Shown piece after piece: positions 12,205 through 23,830 of a stretch of 64,000 bases of DNA (the first letter of the stretch is position 1; every line of letters starts with the position of its first letter). Source of the DNA: Tilletiaria anomala UBC 951 (taxonomy: Eukaryota > Basidiomycota > Exobasidiomycetes > Georgefischeriales > Tilletiariaceae); NCBI RefSeq assembly GCF_000711695.1, contig NW_013546967.1, forward strand, positions 1-64,000. The letters are read 5' to 3'. The translations under genes were made by a program, and so were the position numbers. The notes below the pieces were generated by a model that worked only from the letters and a program-made list of their open reading frames with translations, did no database searches and had not been told where the DNA came from.

Positions 12205-13516
12205 TTAATGCTTCAGTAAGCCCGGCCGCTTGCCTTCCCATGGATCCAAGCCTGCGCTCAACCGCTGTCCACCGACGAGACTGCTCCAGTCCTTGTCTCC
12301 GCCGCCGTTCGCGCGCGCAGCGATCATATGCGCATGTGCTTGGTCCATCACGCCCATTGGGCAGTCAACCGAGGTCGCCAAGCGGCGGATGTGCGTACAA
12401 TCCTTCTATGATTCATCATTGTTGGGCAAAGAGGAGAGAAGAGAGGATGTGTTAATCGATACGCAGGCGCAATCAAGATGAAGAAAGTCCGACGTAATAC
12501 GCACAATACCTCCATCGAGAGAGAATCCCTCCTCGCCGGAGAACGCATTCGTCAGGATCTTTTTGCCATAGCTGATGGCAGATGGCTGTAAAATCAAGGT
12601 AATTTAGAAAAGATGGGCCCAAATGGGCAACTTCGTTTTTTGTCTACCGCACGCACCGCTGGGAAGAACTCCTGGATGAACTCATAGAAGCGATCGGATC
12701 CTACGCCAGTTTTGTCCGCGAGCGTCATGGTCTCGCTGAGCAGCTCAATCACTCCGAGAAGCATGCTGTTGCCAATTAGCTTGAACGTTGCTGCACGTTC
12801 AGGATTAGAGCCGAAGTCCATGATCTTTCGGCCCATATGGGGAACGAGGAGGGAGGCAATGGCTTGCTTGCTCGCGTACGGGCCAGCGACGGCAAAGATG
12901 AGCGACGCAGCGCAAGCCATGGGAGGGGGACCAAAACAGGGGGCCTATTAGGAAGCATGAGCGAGACAGTTGAGTGAGTGACTCATCGATGGAGGCAGAT
13001 GATTGTTCAAGATGCATGCAAGCTCACGGCAATAAAGTGCCTCCTGGGCTGAGCACTGACAAAGCGCTCAATCTGGCCAGTGGTCGCAGGGTAGATGGTG
13101 CTGGTGTCGACAAAAATGGTGTTACTCGGATCCTTCCTTTCCTCTCTTGTTTTTCCTCGAGATTCTTCTTCCCCATTGCACAGGCGAGTGAAGACATCAA
13201 GGGCAGCTTCATCGTTACTGATGGAGACAAAGACGATCTGGCAGCGCTTGCCGATTTCCTCAACGCTCTGCGCAATCTGCACCGCGCCGCCTGCCTCCTC
13301 CTTGACCTTTTGGGCTTTGGCGGTAGTTCGATTATATACCATCAGGTGGTTCAGAGAGGGTGACATGGTCTGCAGGCCCTTGGCGAGATTCAAGGCCATA
13401 CCCCGGCCCATGTTGCCCAGCCCGACGAAGCCGACTTGTAGCTTTGACTCCGTCGTGGGAACTGACGAACTCGGGATCGCACCCTCGACCTGGGACGGTT
13501 GTGCTTGGGACTCCAT
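12205..13516 (-). CDS. Beta-hydroxyacid dehydrogenase (3-hydroxyisobutyrate dehydrogenase-like)
   Basis: Four minus-strand exons, 13028-13516, 12657-12944, 12505-12585 and 12205-12405, give about 352 residues. The Rossmann fold opens with VGFVGLGNMGRGMALNLAK (GxGxxG), then YNRTTAK, where Arg suggests a preference for NADP; that preference is an inference. FVDTSTIYP matches the substrate loop of the family. FKLIGNSMLLG contains the conserved catalytic-lysine position. The segment after the Rossmann domain reads APCFGPPPMA instead of the DAPVSGG of true 3-hydroxyisobutyrate dehydrogenases, so the substrate is probably different. The C-terminal all-alpha domain continues through GEEGFSLDGG and HIRRLATSV. 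Introns are 71-99 nt; two of them use the donor GTGCGT. The start at 13516 is the first ATG in frame; a short presequence has not been excluded. Confidence 0.88.
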
Positions 13517-14780
13517 CTTGCTTATCTTGGTTCGAACTTCCACAGTAACTCTGGAGTGTAATCTTCTTGGCGCTGCAGAAGGCGTTGACAAAAGAGGCGA
13601 CAAAGAGGACAGGTCTGGATGGATGCGATGAAGTGGTTATCTCCACAGGGTGTTGAGGTCTTACTTGGACCTGACTCTGCCGCGATGGCCGGGCGAGAGG
13701 GGGAGAGTGATGCAGTGGCGCAGTTGCCTAGCAGACGAAGGGTAGCGCGACGTCATTTTCACATCGTTTCGTCCTTCCCCTCCCGACCCCTTTTTGGCAG
13801 TCTCATAATTGCCAACGCACTTTACCGTACTACAGAGGAGCAGACCCGAGAATAATGGATAGTAGAATTTAACATGTCACATAGTTGCGTTCAGACTTCC
13901 GAAGCTTTTCAGTGGTCGGCGCCGACTCAGCCCGGACTCAGGGAGGTGGTGGCATCGCAATCGCTTTGACGCGAAGAATGTACTACTCGTGGCTGGTACA
14001 GACTGAAGCCAATCCGAACGCGAACCCGATACCATCCCATTAAGCTCCGCCCGGAATGAGCCTGCACCCGCATACGCTCGCGCATTGCAATTACCATCGC
14101 CTCGGTCAACAGAAGCATAGCTAGCCATGGAAGCATCCATTCTCTTGGAGTTGGCTCAAGTGCAATTCCTCTTTTGGGACATATTCCAAGCAATTCTCTG
14201 GTCCATGGGCCCGACATATGACTCAACCCTGCTGGACTGATCGCAGCTTGCAGATACTTTTACTTCCCCTCTCCATGTTCTCAGCTACCGCCCATGTGCG
14301 ACATGGTGGCTTCCGCTGATCCACGGATATACTAATCCACTGATCTGATCCGAGCCTCGCGGCTACGACGAACTGACCATCCTCTGTTCCTTCCCCTCCC
14401 CCTCTCCCGGCTGTCTTCTTCTGCTCGCTACATCCCTCCGATGTCTTCCACCGCTACTAGCCGCTGCTTTCGCGCAGGGCGGATAAGGGTCCACCAAGAT
14501 TCAATGCGACCGCCACGCCTGGATCGGTACCATAGAATGTCGATGAACCTTCTTCTATACATGTGATGATCATTACCCTTTGGATCGTTGACACGTCTTT
14601 GGACTGCCATCGGAATGCCGTCTTGTTGATTCTGCTTTATTACTGGGCTTGCAATTTTCTGTCCAGATATCACTCAAGTGATATCACAAGCGGCGCAGCC
14701 CAAGGTCGTCCTTGCACACCGTGTTCAAACGTGTGTAGCTACTCGGTCCCGATTGAATCAGAAACAGAGTAAGGCAACCG
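13517..14780. other. Long intergenic region with a 9-bp-arm palindrome
   Basis: About 1.26 kb without a convincing gene. It contains the promoter of the minus-strand dehydrogenase at its left end and presumably that of the coiled-coil gene at its right. A perfect inverted repeat, GATATCACT / AGTGATATC with a 2-bp centre, lies at 14666-14685. Confidence 0.5.
14666..14685. repeat. Palindrome, 9-bp arms, 2-bp centre
   Basis: The arms GATATCACT and AGTGATATC are perfect reverse complements around CA. It lies about 140 nt before the proposed start of the coiled-coil gene. It could be a dimeric transcription-factor site or chance. Confidence 0.6.
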
Positions 14781-14822
14781 ATATGCCACGCCTTCGCAGT
14801 AGCCAACCAGGTGGAGGGGAGC

Positions 14823-15712
14823 ATGTTCAAGGTCGATCTGACGAGCTCAACCAGTGAGTATAGGGACCTATCACAGAGCCCCGTACCCAGCACCGTAACG
14901 AGCGACATTGTGGCGGTAGACAACGAAGACTCGGGCCCGAAAGCTGGCTGTATGCATTTTTGTTTCTCTCATGAACGTGCTAACAGCTTGTATGCGCAAT
15001 CTGTGCCTCAGAGAAGGTACAGAGGCGCAAGAAATCGTCGAGAGCTTTATCAGTACGCGCATATACTCGGAGGAACCTCTTCAGGAGGCCGGTACTGCAT
15101 GATAAATGCACGGTGACGCTGACGCTGACGCTGTCCGTGGCGCTGCGCTTGACCGTGGCTTCATCTTGCAGAGCAGCAGTCCCGTAAGGCTGCACAGGAG
15201 CGCAGAAACTTTCAGTTGCAGTGCCACGAGCTAAAAACAAGAGTCGAGCGTACCCTCCAAATGGAACTTCAAACTGCGATGGATGAAAAGCTCGTCAAGC
15301 TCGATGCATTGGAAGCTGCGTTCGCGCAAGGAAAGCATGATGAACTGCAAGATGAGGCGCCGAAAGAGCTTAGAAATTTTCTCTCCGGGCTGCGCTCGGT
15401 AGGTCTAACCGGATCGGAATCGAAGTCCACCTCGATTCATAATGAATTGGTTTTCTAATGGCCTCTTTTCATTCTGATTCTCAGCACTACAACAACGAAT
15501 GCAAAGCTTGGATCGAGTTTTTGGACAGCACGGTGGAGGAGCTAGAGTCGCAGTGCCCGTTCGAATACCAAGCTTGTGTTGGTGGGTCGTCTGCGAGTGT
15601 CAGCGAACTGCATAGGAGCATACTTGCGCTGAAGCATTTGGTCTCCGTGTCGTTGCCATGCTTGCAGCCCAACACAAGCCTGCGCTTCTGCACCGTCGCC
15701 GTCGTCGCTTGA
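14823..15712 (+). CDS. Coiled-coil protein of unknown function (5' and 3' ends uncertain)
   Basis: Linked exons are inferred: 14823-14853, 14987-15091, 15172-15398 and 15485-15712. Splice phases agree at every join, and the sequence then reads as one helical protein: EGTEAQEIVESFIST, LQEAEQQSRKAAQERRNFQ, HELKTRVERTLQMELQ, then HYNNECKAWIEFLDSTVEEL. The heptad-like pattern predicts a long coiled coil, of the sort seen in kinetochore, spindle-pole or tethering proteins, but I cannot name it. The first exon may be preceded by another: the open frame continues upstream past 14823. The 3' end is unclear, because another open segment (about 15906-16089, KIVSKESFGEVQEKV) could be a further exon. Intron 15092-15171 has a repeated GTGACGCTGACG tract at its branch region. 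Confidence 0.45.
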
Positions 15713-17071
15713 TCAAAGACCACAAGCGTGATATCGCCGCCCAAGTGCATCCGCATGCCGCCTTCGCTCCGTCCACCTCCTCGACGCTTATGCTTCCGAT
15801 CGAAAACAACGCCGTGTGCAAGGTTGAGGGCGATGCAGGTCCAGGCGGAAGTGCGGGCTCTATCGCGGAAGACCTGCTCAAATGCGCTCTGAGGATTCCT
15901 CAGGCTTGAAAATGAGGAAGGTGGGACGCATACGGGCAAAAACAAAGGCCACACGTTCCAAATGAAGATCGTGTCGAAGGAAAGCTTTGGGGAGGTTCAA
16001 GAAAAGGTAAACTCAGTCCAGCTGTGCAGTGAGCGTGTGCTAGAATGTTGTTTTGGCCACATCCAAATAAAGAGGATGCGTCACCGGGTTGCGTGAGATC
16101 GTGTCCCCCAACATATTCGAAAGCTCAAACAAGGCCGGCTTCACGATTCTAATTCAGTGTTCAAAATGTCATGATGAGGCTCAGAGTGTGTAGGCTGCCT
16201 CCGACCGCTCTTTTATCCGGTTTCAGGGTTAGATTATCAGAAACGATAGAGGAATCGCAGCCTCTTACGGCAACGCTACAACGTCACAACCAACGCCATC
16301 AATGCAGAGGGGAGAAGGAACATACCAATGGGCAATTGCAACGATTACCTCGATATGAGACGCCAATAAATAGAGCTGGCGAAGCCACACGACCTAGATT
16401 TGGGTGGACCAAGCCACATCTTTTTGTTCCCCGGGCTTGGTTGTTGTTTTGTGGGAAAACACGATTTTAGTGCGCGTGGGGCTCATGTGCGACAAATTCT
16501 TGCCGCCAAGCGGCAAATTCTCTTGATTTTGTGGTATCTTTAGCAAACTCCTTGAAACGACTCGGAGAACTCGGGAGTTGCTGCCCTGGATTGCGGGGAT
16601 CGCCTTCGTTGCGTAGAGGGCCATCGATCAGCAGCGCTTGGTGTTTGGCCCCTGGCTGCTGTATCTAAGAAAGGATAGCTGGAGGATTGGTTCATCATGC
16701 CCCCCCAACCTCTTTAACAACCACCACCACCTCTCGTTCATTGAACAGCGGCTGTGTAATCACCTGCATCCCGCTGGTTGGTCTCCTTCCCTGAGAGGAC
16801 CGCGAAGCCGCCCCATGCCATCGACGCATATATCGCCCATGCACTCGTGGTAGCAGCGTGGCTCGCGAGGTGCCATAGGCCTGATCGGCTCTGGCCACTT
16901 ACCTCTGCCTGAAAATTACCTCTACCCTGCATCTATTGGTGACAAGTTGCCGGCGATATACCCCTGAAATAGTGTACGAAAGGGCAACCACAGGAAGCCC
17001 AAGTCAAGCGTCTCCACTGTTTTCATTCGCAATCGCCTTCAAACATCGTTACATTAGACGCCATCAGCATC
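15713..17071. other. Intergenic, with a possible trailing exon near 15906-16089
   Basis: Apart from the possible extra exon of the coiled-coil gene, no gene is supported. The right part is the promoter and leader of the large channel gene starting at 17072. Confidence 0.4.
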
Positions 17072-20000
17072 ATGGCAGACTTTGCTGCACGCAAAATCAA
17101 CCCAGGCTTCACGGGCCTCATCTCTACTTCGATCATCTTTTTCGTCATTGGCGGCGTCTGTTTGGTCGGCTTTGAGACGCTGCGACAGCTCAAGCGCTTG
17201 CCGCGTCTTCATTTCCGGTCGTTCCGAAATCAACTTAAACCCTCTTCGCACCATGGTCGGCGAAAGAGGCGGCATAAGGGTACCAATGATGGAGGTGGCA
17301 GTGCCAGCGATGGCTTTGGAGAGGGGACCGACTGCGAAAGACCGCTTTATAAACACGGCCTCGGTACTACACCGGAGGATTGGGAAATGGGACACCTCTA
17401 CATGGCTCGTCAATTCCACGCGTCCACTCCTTCCCCTCCGCCCGCGAGGTACCCATTCATGTGGGCGTTGCAGGCGCTGCGGTTCAAGGACTGGTTCTAC
17501 GCCACGCACACCGGCATGGACACCGTCGTGTATGTTCGCTTCTTGAGGGCGTGTGGTGAGTGCTCGTGATCGACCGTTTATAAATCTGATGACTGCTGAC
17601 TGGACTGGGGCATGTTTGCCGCGTTGCTTTCAGTCTGGTGGCTCACCCTACACACGCTGACCACCGCACCTATCCTGCTGACGATCCACCTCGAGTTTTC
17701 CAAAGGTGTCGAACTGACAGACATGTCGCACGCCTCAGACATGTCGCGCGCCTCACTGTCCTACCTCGTCTTGAGGCCTCAGCCCGACGGCCAGTGCCCG
17801 CGTGAAGCCAACGAGAAGGGGCGCAAGCTGCTCTGGATCCACCTGTGCATCATGTGGTACATTACCTTGACCTGGGCATACGCTATGTACTGGTTGGGAC
17901 GCGGCAGCGTCCTTATTCGACGCCGTCTCGTCGAGCGCATCAGGGAACGAAACGTGCTGCGTCCCAAGCGTCATGCGCACAAGAAGGCTATCGCCGCATT
18001 GGAGAATGGAAGAAAAAAGGCCCGCGGGAAGGCCATCGTCGGCCTGGCCGGTGGAGGGCAAGAGGGAGCCGCAGGTCAAGAGGGCAGCGAAGCGAAACTC
18101 ATCGATGGCCTTCCAGCCGGACACTCCGCCAACGAATTCGGCGGGCTCATCCACGCTGCTGCGCACCAATCGCTCTTCTTCAAGCATGAAACGCCCTGGC
18201 GCAGGAACAAGGGCCAGAAGAAGAGGGGAAACCGCCAGCGGCGATATGACGACCCAGATGAATTTAGCGACGGCGAAGAGGATCTCTTGAGCGTTGAGGA
18301 TGATGACGAGGAGAGCAAAGAAGACCAAATAGGGCGGGAGACGGAAAACCAGGAGAGGAGCAAACAGAGTTTGCATGTCCATGCCATCTCGCACCCGGAA
18401 TGCCGAGCTGTTGATGACCCAGACAGTAAGGACCCCAAGCTTCTGCTTCCCACAGACGCGGTGGAGCCACTCAACTCGTCGCTCGTCCGTGCATCTTCCG
18501 CAAACGAAGGCGGTGGAGGTGCTCAAACCATCAAGATAGCTAGTGGAAATGGCGAGGAAAGGCCGCACCAGCAGCGCAAGAACAGTTCCAAAAAGCGCAA
18601 GCCAAAGTTCGACCCTTCCTCTGCCGGATGGCGTCAGCGCACAGTCATCGTGACCAACATGCCATCAACCATGCGCGACGAAGCCAGCGTCCGGCGATAT
18701 TTCGAAGAGTTCCTTCGGCCCGATGTCGACGAGGAGAATGACGGAGATGAAGGCCGCGGCTCCATGCTAGGTGAAGGCCGGCAAGAAGCGGGGGAGAGAA
18801 TGTCGGAGCTGGTTGCGCGTCAGGAGGAGACGAGACTTTTCTCACAAGAACGGGATGGCTCGCGTGCGCAAGTGCCTGGCTCGCTCGAGATGAAGGATGC
18901 GAAAGACATCGGCACGTTGCGTGCGGCGGACATCAAAGGCTACTCGCATTTAAGGGATGAGGGTGACAATGATGGAGATGAGTACCAGGACGGCGAGCCT
19001 TGGCGTGGGGACTCGTCCACGTGTAGTGCGACGGCCGGTGAAGGGAAGGATGCTGTGACAACAGCAGGCGCCGACACTATCACTGCTCCACCTGCAATCG
19101 GTCCTGAACCAGACGTTCACAAGTCATTCCGACATCGTCAGTCGCCTGTCCAGACCGTTGTACTCGTGCGCAAGATGGTCGAGCTCAGCAGCATGCTGCA
19201 ACGCCGTCAAGAAGTGCTGCAACAGCTCGAAGCTGCACATATCAAGCTGGCCCAGAACGTGATTGGAGCCATTGGCAGGCAAACAATCGCCAATCGCCGC
19301 AGAGATGCCAAGGAGGCCCGGAAGGAGCGCAAGCGCAAGCGCAAACGCAAGGTACAGCAACACGGGCATGCGGAAGACAAAATGGCCGACCTTGAACTTG
19401 GAGATTCTAAGACGAGGACGAGCTCATCTCCGGACAAGCGGGCCGGCGCTGGGGAGGGCCTTAAAGCGGATGTTAAAAATTGGAATGAGCAGGAGGCGTT
19501 GGAGGAGCTGACGTGTCGTCTCGCTCGATTTGTGCCATGCAACACGACCGGAGCGGCGCGAAGAAAGCCGAGCGAAACGATCTGGGAAGCTTTAGCAGAT
19601 GTTCCTAGGGAGCTGCTCGATCCGTTGCAGCCGGTCACGCGCCTTTCGGCACTCTTCCGCGGCCAAACGGTCCCAACGATCGACTACCTTCTCACCAAGT
19701 TGAACTTGCTCACTGCACTCGTTACCGAGATGCGCTCTCGCCCGCCAAGCAGCTACGAGCCGACTTCGACGGCATTCGTCACATTCCGCGATCCGAGACA
19801 GGCTCGCATGGTATGGCGCGAGCTCGACAGCCAGATCATCATCAAAGTTCGCATGGCGCCAGAAGTGAAGGACTTGGATTGGGAACGGCTCATGCGCACC
19901 AGCTTCACCGGCGATCTTGTTCGTGGAGCAGGCGTCAATGCGTTCTTCTGGGCTTTCACCATCTTCTGGGTCCTGCTGATCCAGTCCATCGTCCAGTTTT

Positions 20001-23000
20001 TGTTCTCGGTGCCGAACCTCAAAATGGTCTTCCCGCCTCTGCGTTCCATTTTCGTTCGCTATCCTGGTGCTGTTGCCTTCGTGTCGATCACGTTGCCGAC
20101 GCTGTTCGTCTCGGTTGTCACCATGACTGTGCCCGAACTGGTGTTCCAGATCTCCAAACGTGCGCAGGGATTCGTCACGTTCTCTGGGCTATACGATCAG
20201 TGCATGTGCAGATACTGGAAGTTTATCATCTGCAATGTCGTCATCTTCTTCTGCATCGGCGCGACCGCCATCCAGACCATCCTGCAAAGGTTCGGCAATC
20301 CAGCCCCTGGCACCGTGCTCGAAACCATCGCGTGTGCCTTCCCCGTCGCTGCGCCATTCTTCGTGTCGTACCTCATTCTGTGCATGGGTACACACACGGG
20401 CCTCGAGCTCTTCCAAGCGATCATCGGCCTCGTGCAGCACGTAGCTGCACGGAACGCTTTTACACCGCGAGCCCGCGCGGCCAAGACATTGCCGAGGAAT
20501 TTCAATCGCTACTACTGGCTGCCTTTCCACGTGCTCATCATGACCATCATCTTCATCTTCACCGTCCTCAATCCGCTAGTCCTCCCGTTCGCACTCCTCT
20601 ACTTTTGGATCGCCATGTAAGTGTCCGGAAGGTACTATTTTGTGGATCATGGTCAAGCTTGCTGACGTCGCCTGCATTATCCCACAGGGTTGTGTTCAAG
20701 AAAAACTTTGCATACGTCTACATCCGTCGCTTCAACGAAAAGGAAGGCGTATTTTACTTTGTGCGCCTCTTGCGCTTCTCTCTGGATGGCCTGATGACTG
20801 GCCAGGTCGTCTTGACTATTTTTTTCGGTGTCACGAACCAAAGAGCCGTGTACACTGCTTTGACCGGGTTGCTCATTCCCTTGACCGCGGTCCTCAAGAT
20901 CCTCGGGACACGCCTGTGGAAGTCACAAGTCAGGGCCTTGGAAGACGATGAAGCTAATGCGCTTTGCGGAATAGACGTTGAACCGAGCTGGCAGCGCTTG
21001 CGGCGCAGTATTCGGAAGGACTACGCGGACTCGGAGGCCGCAGCCGATGATTCGTTCGACACGCACAGTCCTCTCGACGTCCGAGCTTCAGGACGCTACC
21101 CTTTCATTAACCCACCGCCTTCGGCAACCACAACGTCGAGCATGTACCGTGTCTGGCAGCGGCTCCATGACTCCTTTCACGCCAATGGGAATGAAAGGCC
21201 GAGCTACATCATACAACAAGAAGCCAAGGGACGGTCGCCGTACAATCCGTTCCGGCGCACTGCTCGCTTTTTCGTTCATGCGCCCGCCCACATTGCCGAA
21301 CGTACTGCAGAAAAGACGAAGGCGCTCTCTGTCGCCGTCAAGACACAGCAAGAACTTCATCGCAAGAACAAGGAAGAGAGCGCGAGAGAAGAGGGTGACG
21401 GGACGAATATGGGTGACAAAAGCGCGATTCTCAGCCGAGCCCATGCTGGAACTCAAATACAGTTCCAGAATGTGGTCCTCCGACATCATAGCAGCAAGAT
21501 GAGTGATGAGCAGCCAATGCTACCCGTGTCCAACAACCACTCGCGGCAAGCAAGCGATGAGGCAACGGCCACGCCCGGTTTCACCGGTTATCGCACTGAA
21601 GAAAGCAGCGTTGGGCTGGTTCGCTCCCGCAGTGCACGAAGTCAAGTTGTCCTTGATATGGCTCCACGTGAGCCAACGATTGAAGAAGGAGTTGAAGGCG
21701 CGGCCCTCGCGCAAGAAGAAAAGAGGCGACCCTCGACTTCACCAAGGAGTCAAAATTCACATGGAACGAACGATGCAGTCAAGTGTGAAGCCATTGCCTA
21801 TCCGCATCCAAAGCTTATGTGGGAGGACCATCCGAACAATTTGGCTCGGTACAACAACCCTTACTACAACGCCGTCTTGGACCCGTTTTTGTGGCTGCCG
21901 AAAGAGCCTTCGAAAGTCCTCGATCTCTGTAACACTATCGAATGGTATGGGGCTGCGCTTGTGAGCTCACAAGGTGGCAAGGGCAACGTGGGAGAATGGG
22001 AGAACAGTGAAGACGAGGATGGAAAGGACGAATACGACTTCGACAGTCTCTCCCTGGCTAATCTTGACGGAGATGAAGTCATCGCGGTGCCCGAGTCACT
22101 CGCTCGGCGCCTAGAAAATGTCGAAGAGGCTGACGAAGTTTTTGATCCTGCTACAAGTCTTCCGAAAGCTGTTATGGAAGATTACAAAAGAGCCATCCGT
22201 CGAACGAGCAATGGCGGCAGCGAGGACGGAAACAGCATGCGCATGCCAAGCCTACTGCGCGCTACTTCTTGGCGTTCTGATGCCAGATCAGTGGTGAGCC
22301 TGAGCTCTCAACCGGGCAGCCCGGTCACTGTTAGAATGGTGTCTACTCCGGAACAGGCTTGCTCGGCGAACAGGCGGCCGACTCTTGACTCATTTGCGTC
22401 TTTGCATTTGGGAGAGGCAAAGGCGCCTGGCGAGCTCTCTTCAGCTGCCTCGGAGCAGATAAGCGAGGTGCCGGTCCCACTGTCAGCAATGACCTATCCT
22501 GGCATGAAGATAGCTCAGCCGGATGGTATCATCGCAGATACAGCCGCAAGCGAGCGCCGAGCGGCCAATGTGTCTGGCCACGGCCATCTAGCCTTCGTCG
22601 ACTCCCCACACAAGGGCCATCCTTCGAGCCGCTTATACGCTACATCGCATTCGCGCCGTGCCACCGGCGCAAGCTACATGTCACACGGTACAGCAATGAG
22701 CGGCGTCAGCTCGGCGGGTGGTCGCTCGATCACAATGAAGAAAGCACTGCAGGCCGAAGTCCTTGAAGAGGAGCGCAGGGAAACGATTGGCCGTAACTTG
22801 ATGACGCGTCAGAAGAACGCACAGCGTAGACGCAAGCTCAAGGACGAGGAAGCTGCCAGTCATGATGCGGCGGAAGTACCAACAAGGTGAGTTCCGTGCT
22901 GTATAATTGCTCCTCGAAATCACGGGCACTGACCGAAAAGCACTGCCTGTTGTTCCTAGCGCCATCATGGCTAAGCACGAGCAAGCTGTCAGGCGGCGCG

Positions 23001-23233
23001 AGGCGTCCATTGCGCAAAGCGTTGTTGACGGATCGAATGCTGCCACAGAACCTCCGTATACCCCTTCACATCGACCTTCCGTCTCGCAATGGGGGGTCGT
23101 CTCGCTCTCCAACGTGCTAGCCTCTTGGACGGGTGCCAGTCAGAAAGCTGCCGAGGTAAGCAACCAGTCTCAGACCGACGCAGCCGAGATGGATGAGCTG
23201 CCTTCGAGCAGCGCTAGGCGATCTTCTAAATAA
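17072..23233 (+). CDS. CSC1/OSCA-family mechanosensitive cation channel, very large
   Basis: Four exons, 17072-17555, 17634-20616, 20688-22886 and 22960-23233, give about 1979 residues. The family forms calcium-permeable, osmotic-stress or membrane-tension-gated channels, typically 750-1000 residues. The first membrane segment is at residues ~13-35 (GLISTSIIFFVIGGVCLV), and the next pair lies around intron 1 and at WIHLCIMWYITLTWAYAMYWL. A cytosolic loop of about 600 residues follows, far longer than usual. It holds RNA-binding-like PHM7 strands (TVIVTNMPSTMRDE, TAFVTFRDPRQARMVWRE), long acidic and basic inserts, and a KRKRKRK cluster. The 7-TM pore region runs from ~905 to ~1235 (ITLPTLFVSVVTMTVPELVF). 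A 740-residue tail follows, with a YNNPYYNAVLDPFLWLPKEP segment typical of family C-termini. Confidence 0.92.
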
Positions 23234-23830
23234 ATCATTTCAGGAATTTCCACCACCGGCGTTACTGGACGGCTCAAGTTGTTTACCAATGCAGTGCTAT
23301 GGATGGAATACAGTCGGACGGGCATCAATTGAATGCTTGTACATGATCGTCCCTGTTTCACATTGAAGGGTCCGAGGGCTTGCAGAATACCTAGTCTGCA
23401 TTCACTATTATTATGCGGCAGATTTTTTCGCTGCGTGAAGCTTGCCGCTTGCGTCCCTACCCATGTGTTGGAGGCTGCGCAGAACCTCGATTGCCGATGA
23501 AGATTGACGTTGGATTTATGTTTTGACTTTGGGGGCGAAAACAGTAGAAACTGAACAAACCAACAATGCTCCACGTCAACGTCGTCATCCTTAGCATCCT
23601 CATCATCGTTGTCGTTAATCTCGATACTGATTCTTCGAAACCTTTCCAATTCAAGTTGCATGCCGAGTGTGGAACTGTGCCAAATATCTTTTTCCATTGG
23701 CCACGACTTAAATCTGCTCTCAAGTTGAACAGCACTTTCTTCCTGTTCAAATAGGCTGCGTGCAGATTCTGGCCATCAGACAATCAGTTCTTTTAATCTA
23801 GGACGGAGGGCTCGGTCAAGGTGCTGCAAA
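23234..23830. other. Intergenic, Derlin promoter
   Basis: About 600 nt with no supported gene. It is more AT-rich than the neighbouring exons. Confidence 0.5.
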
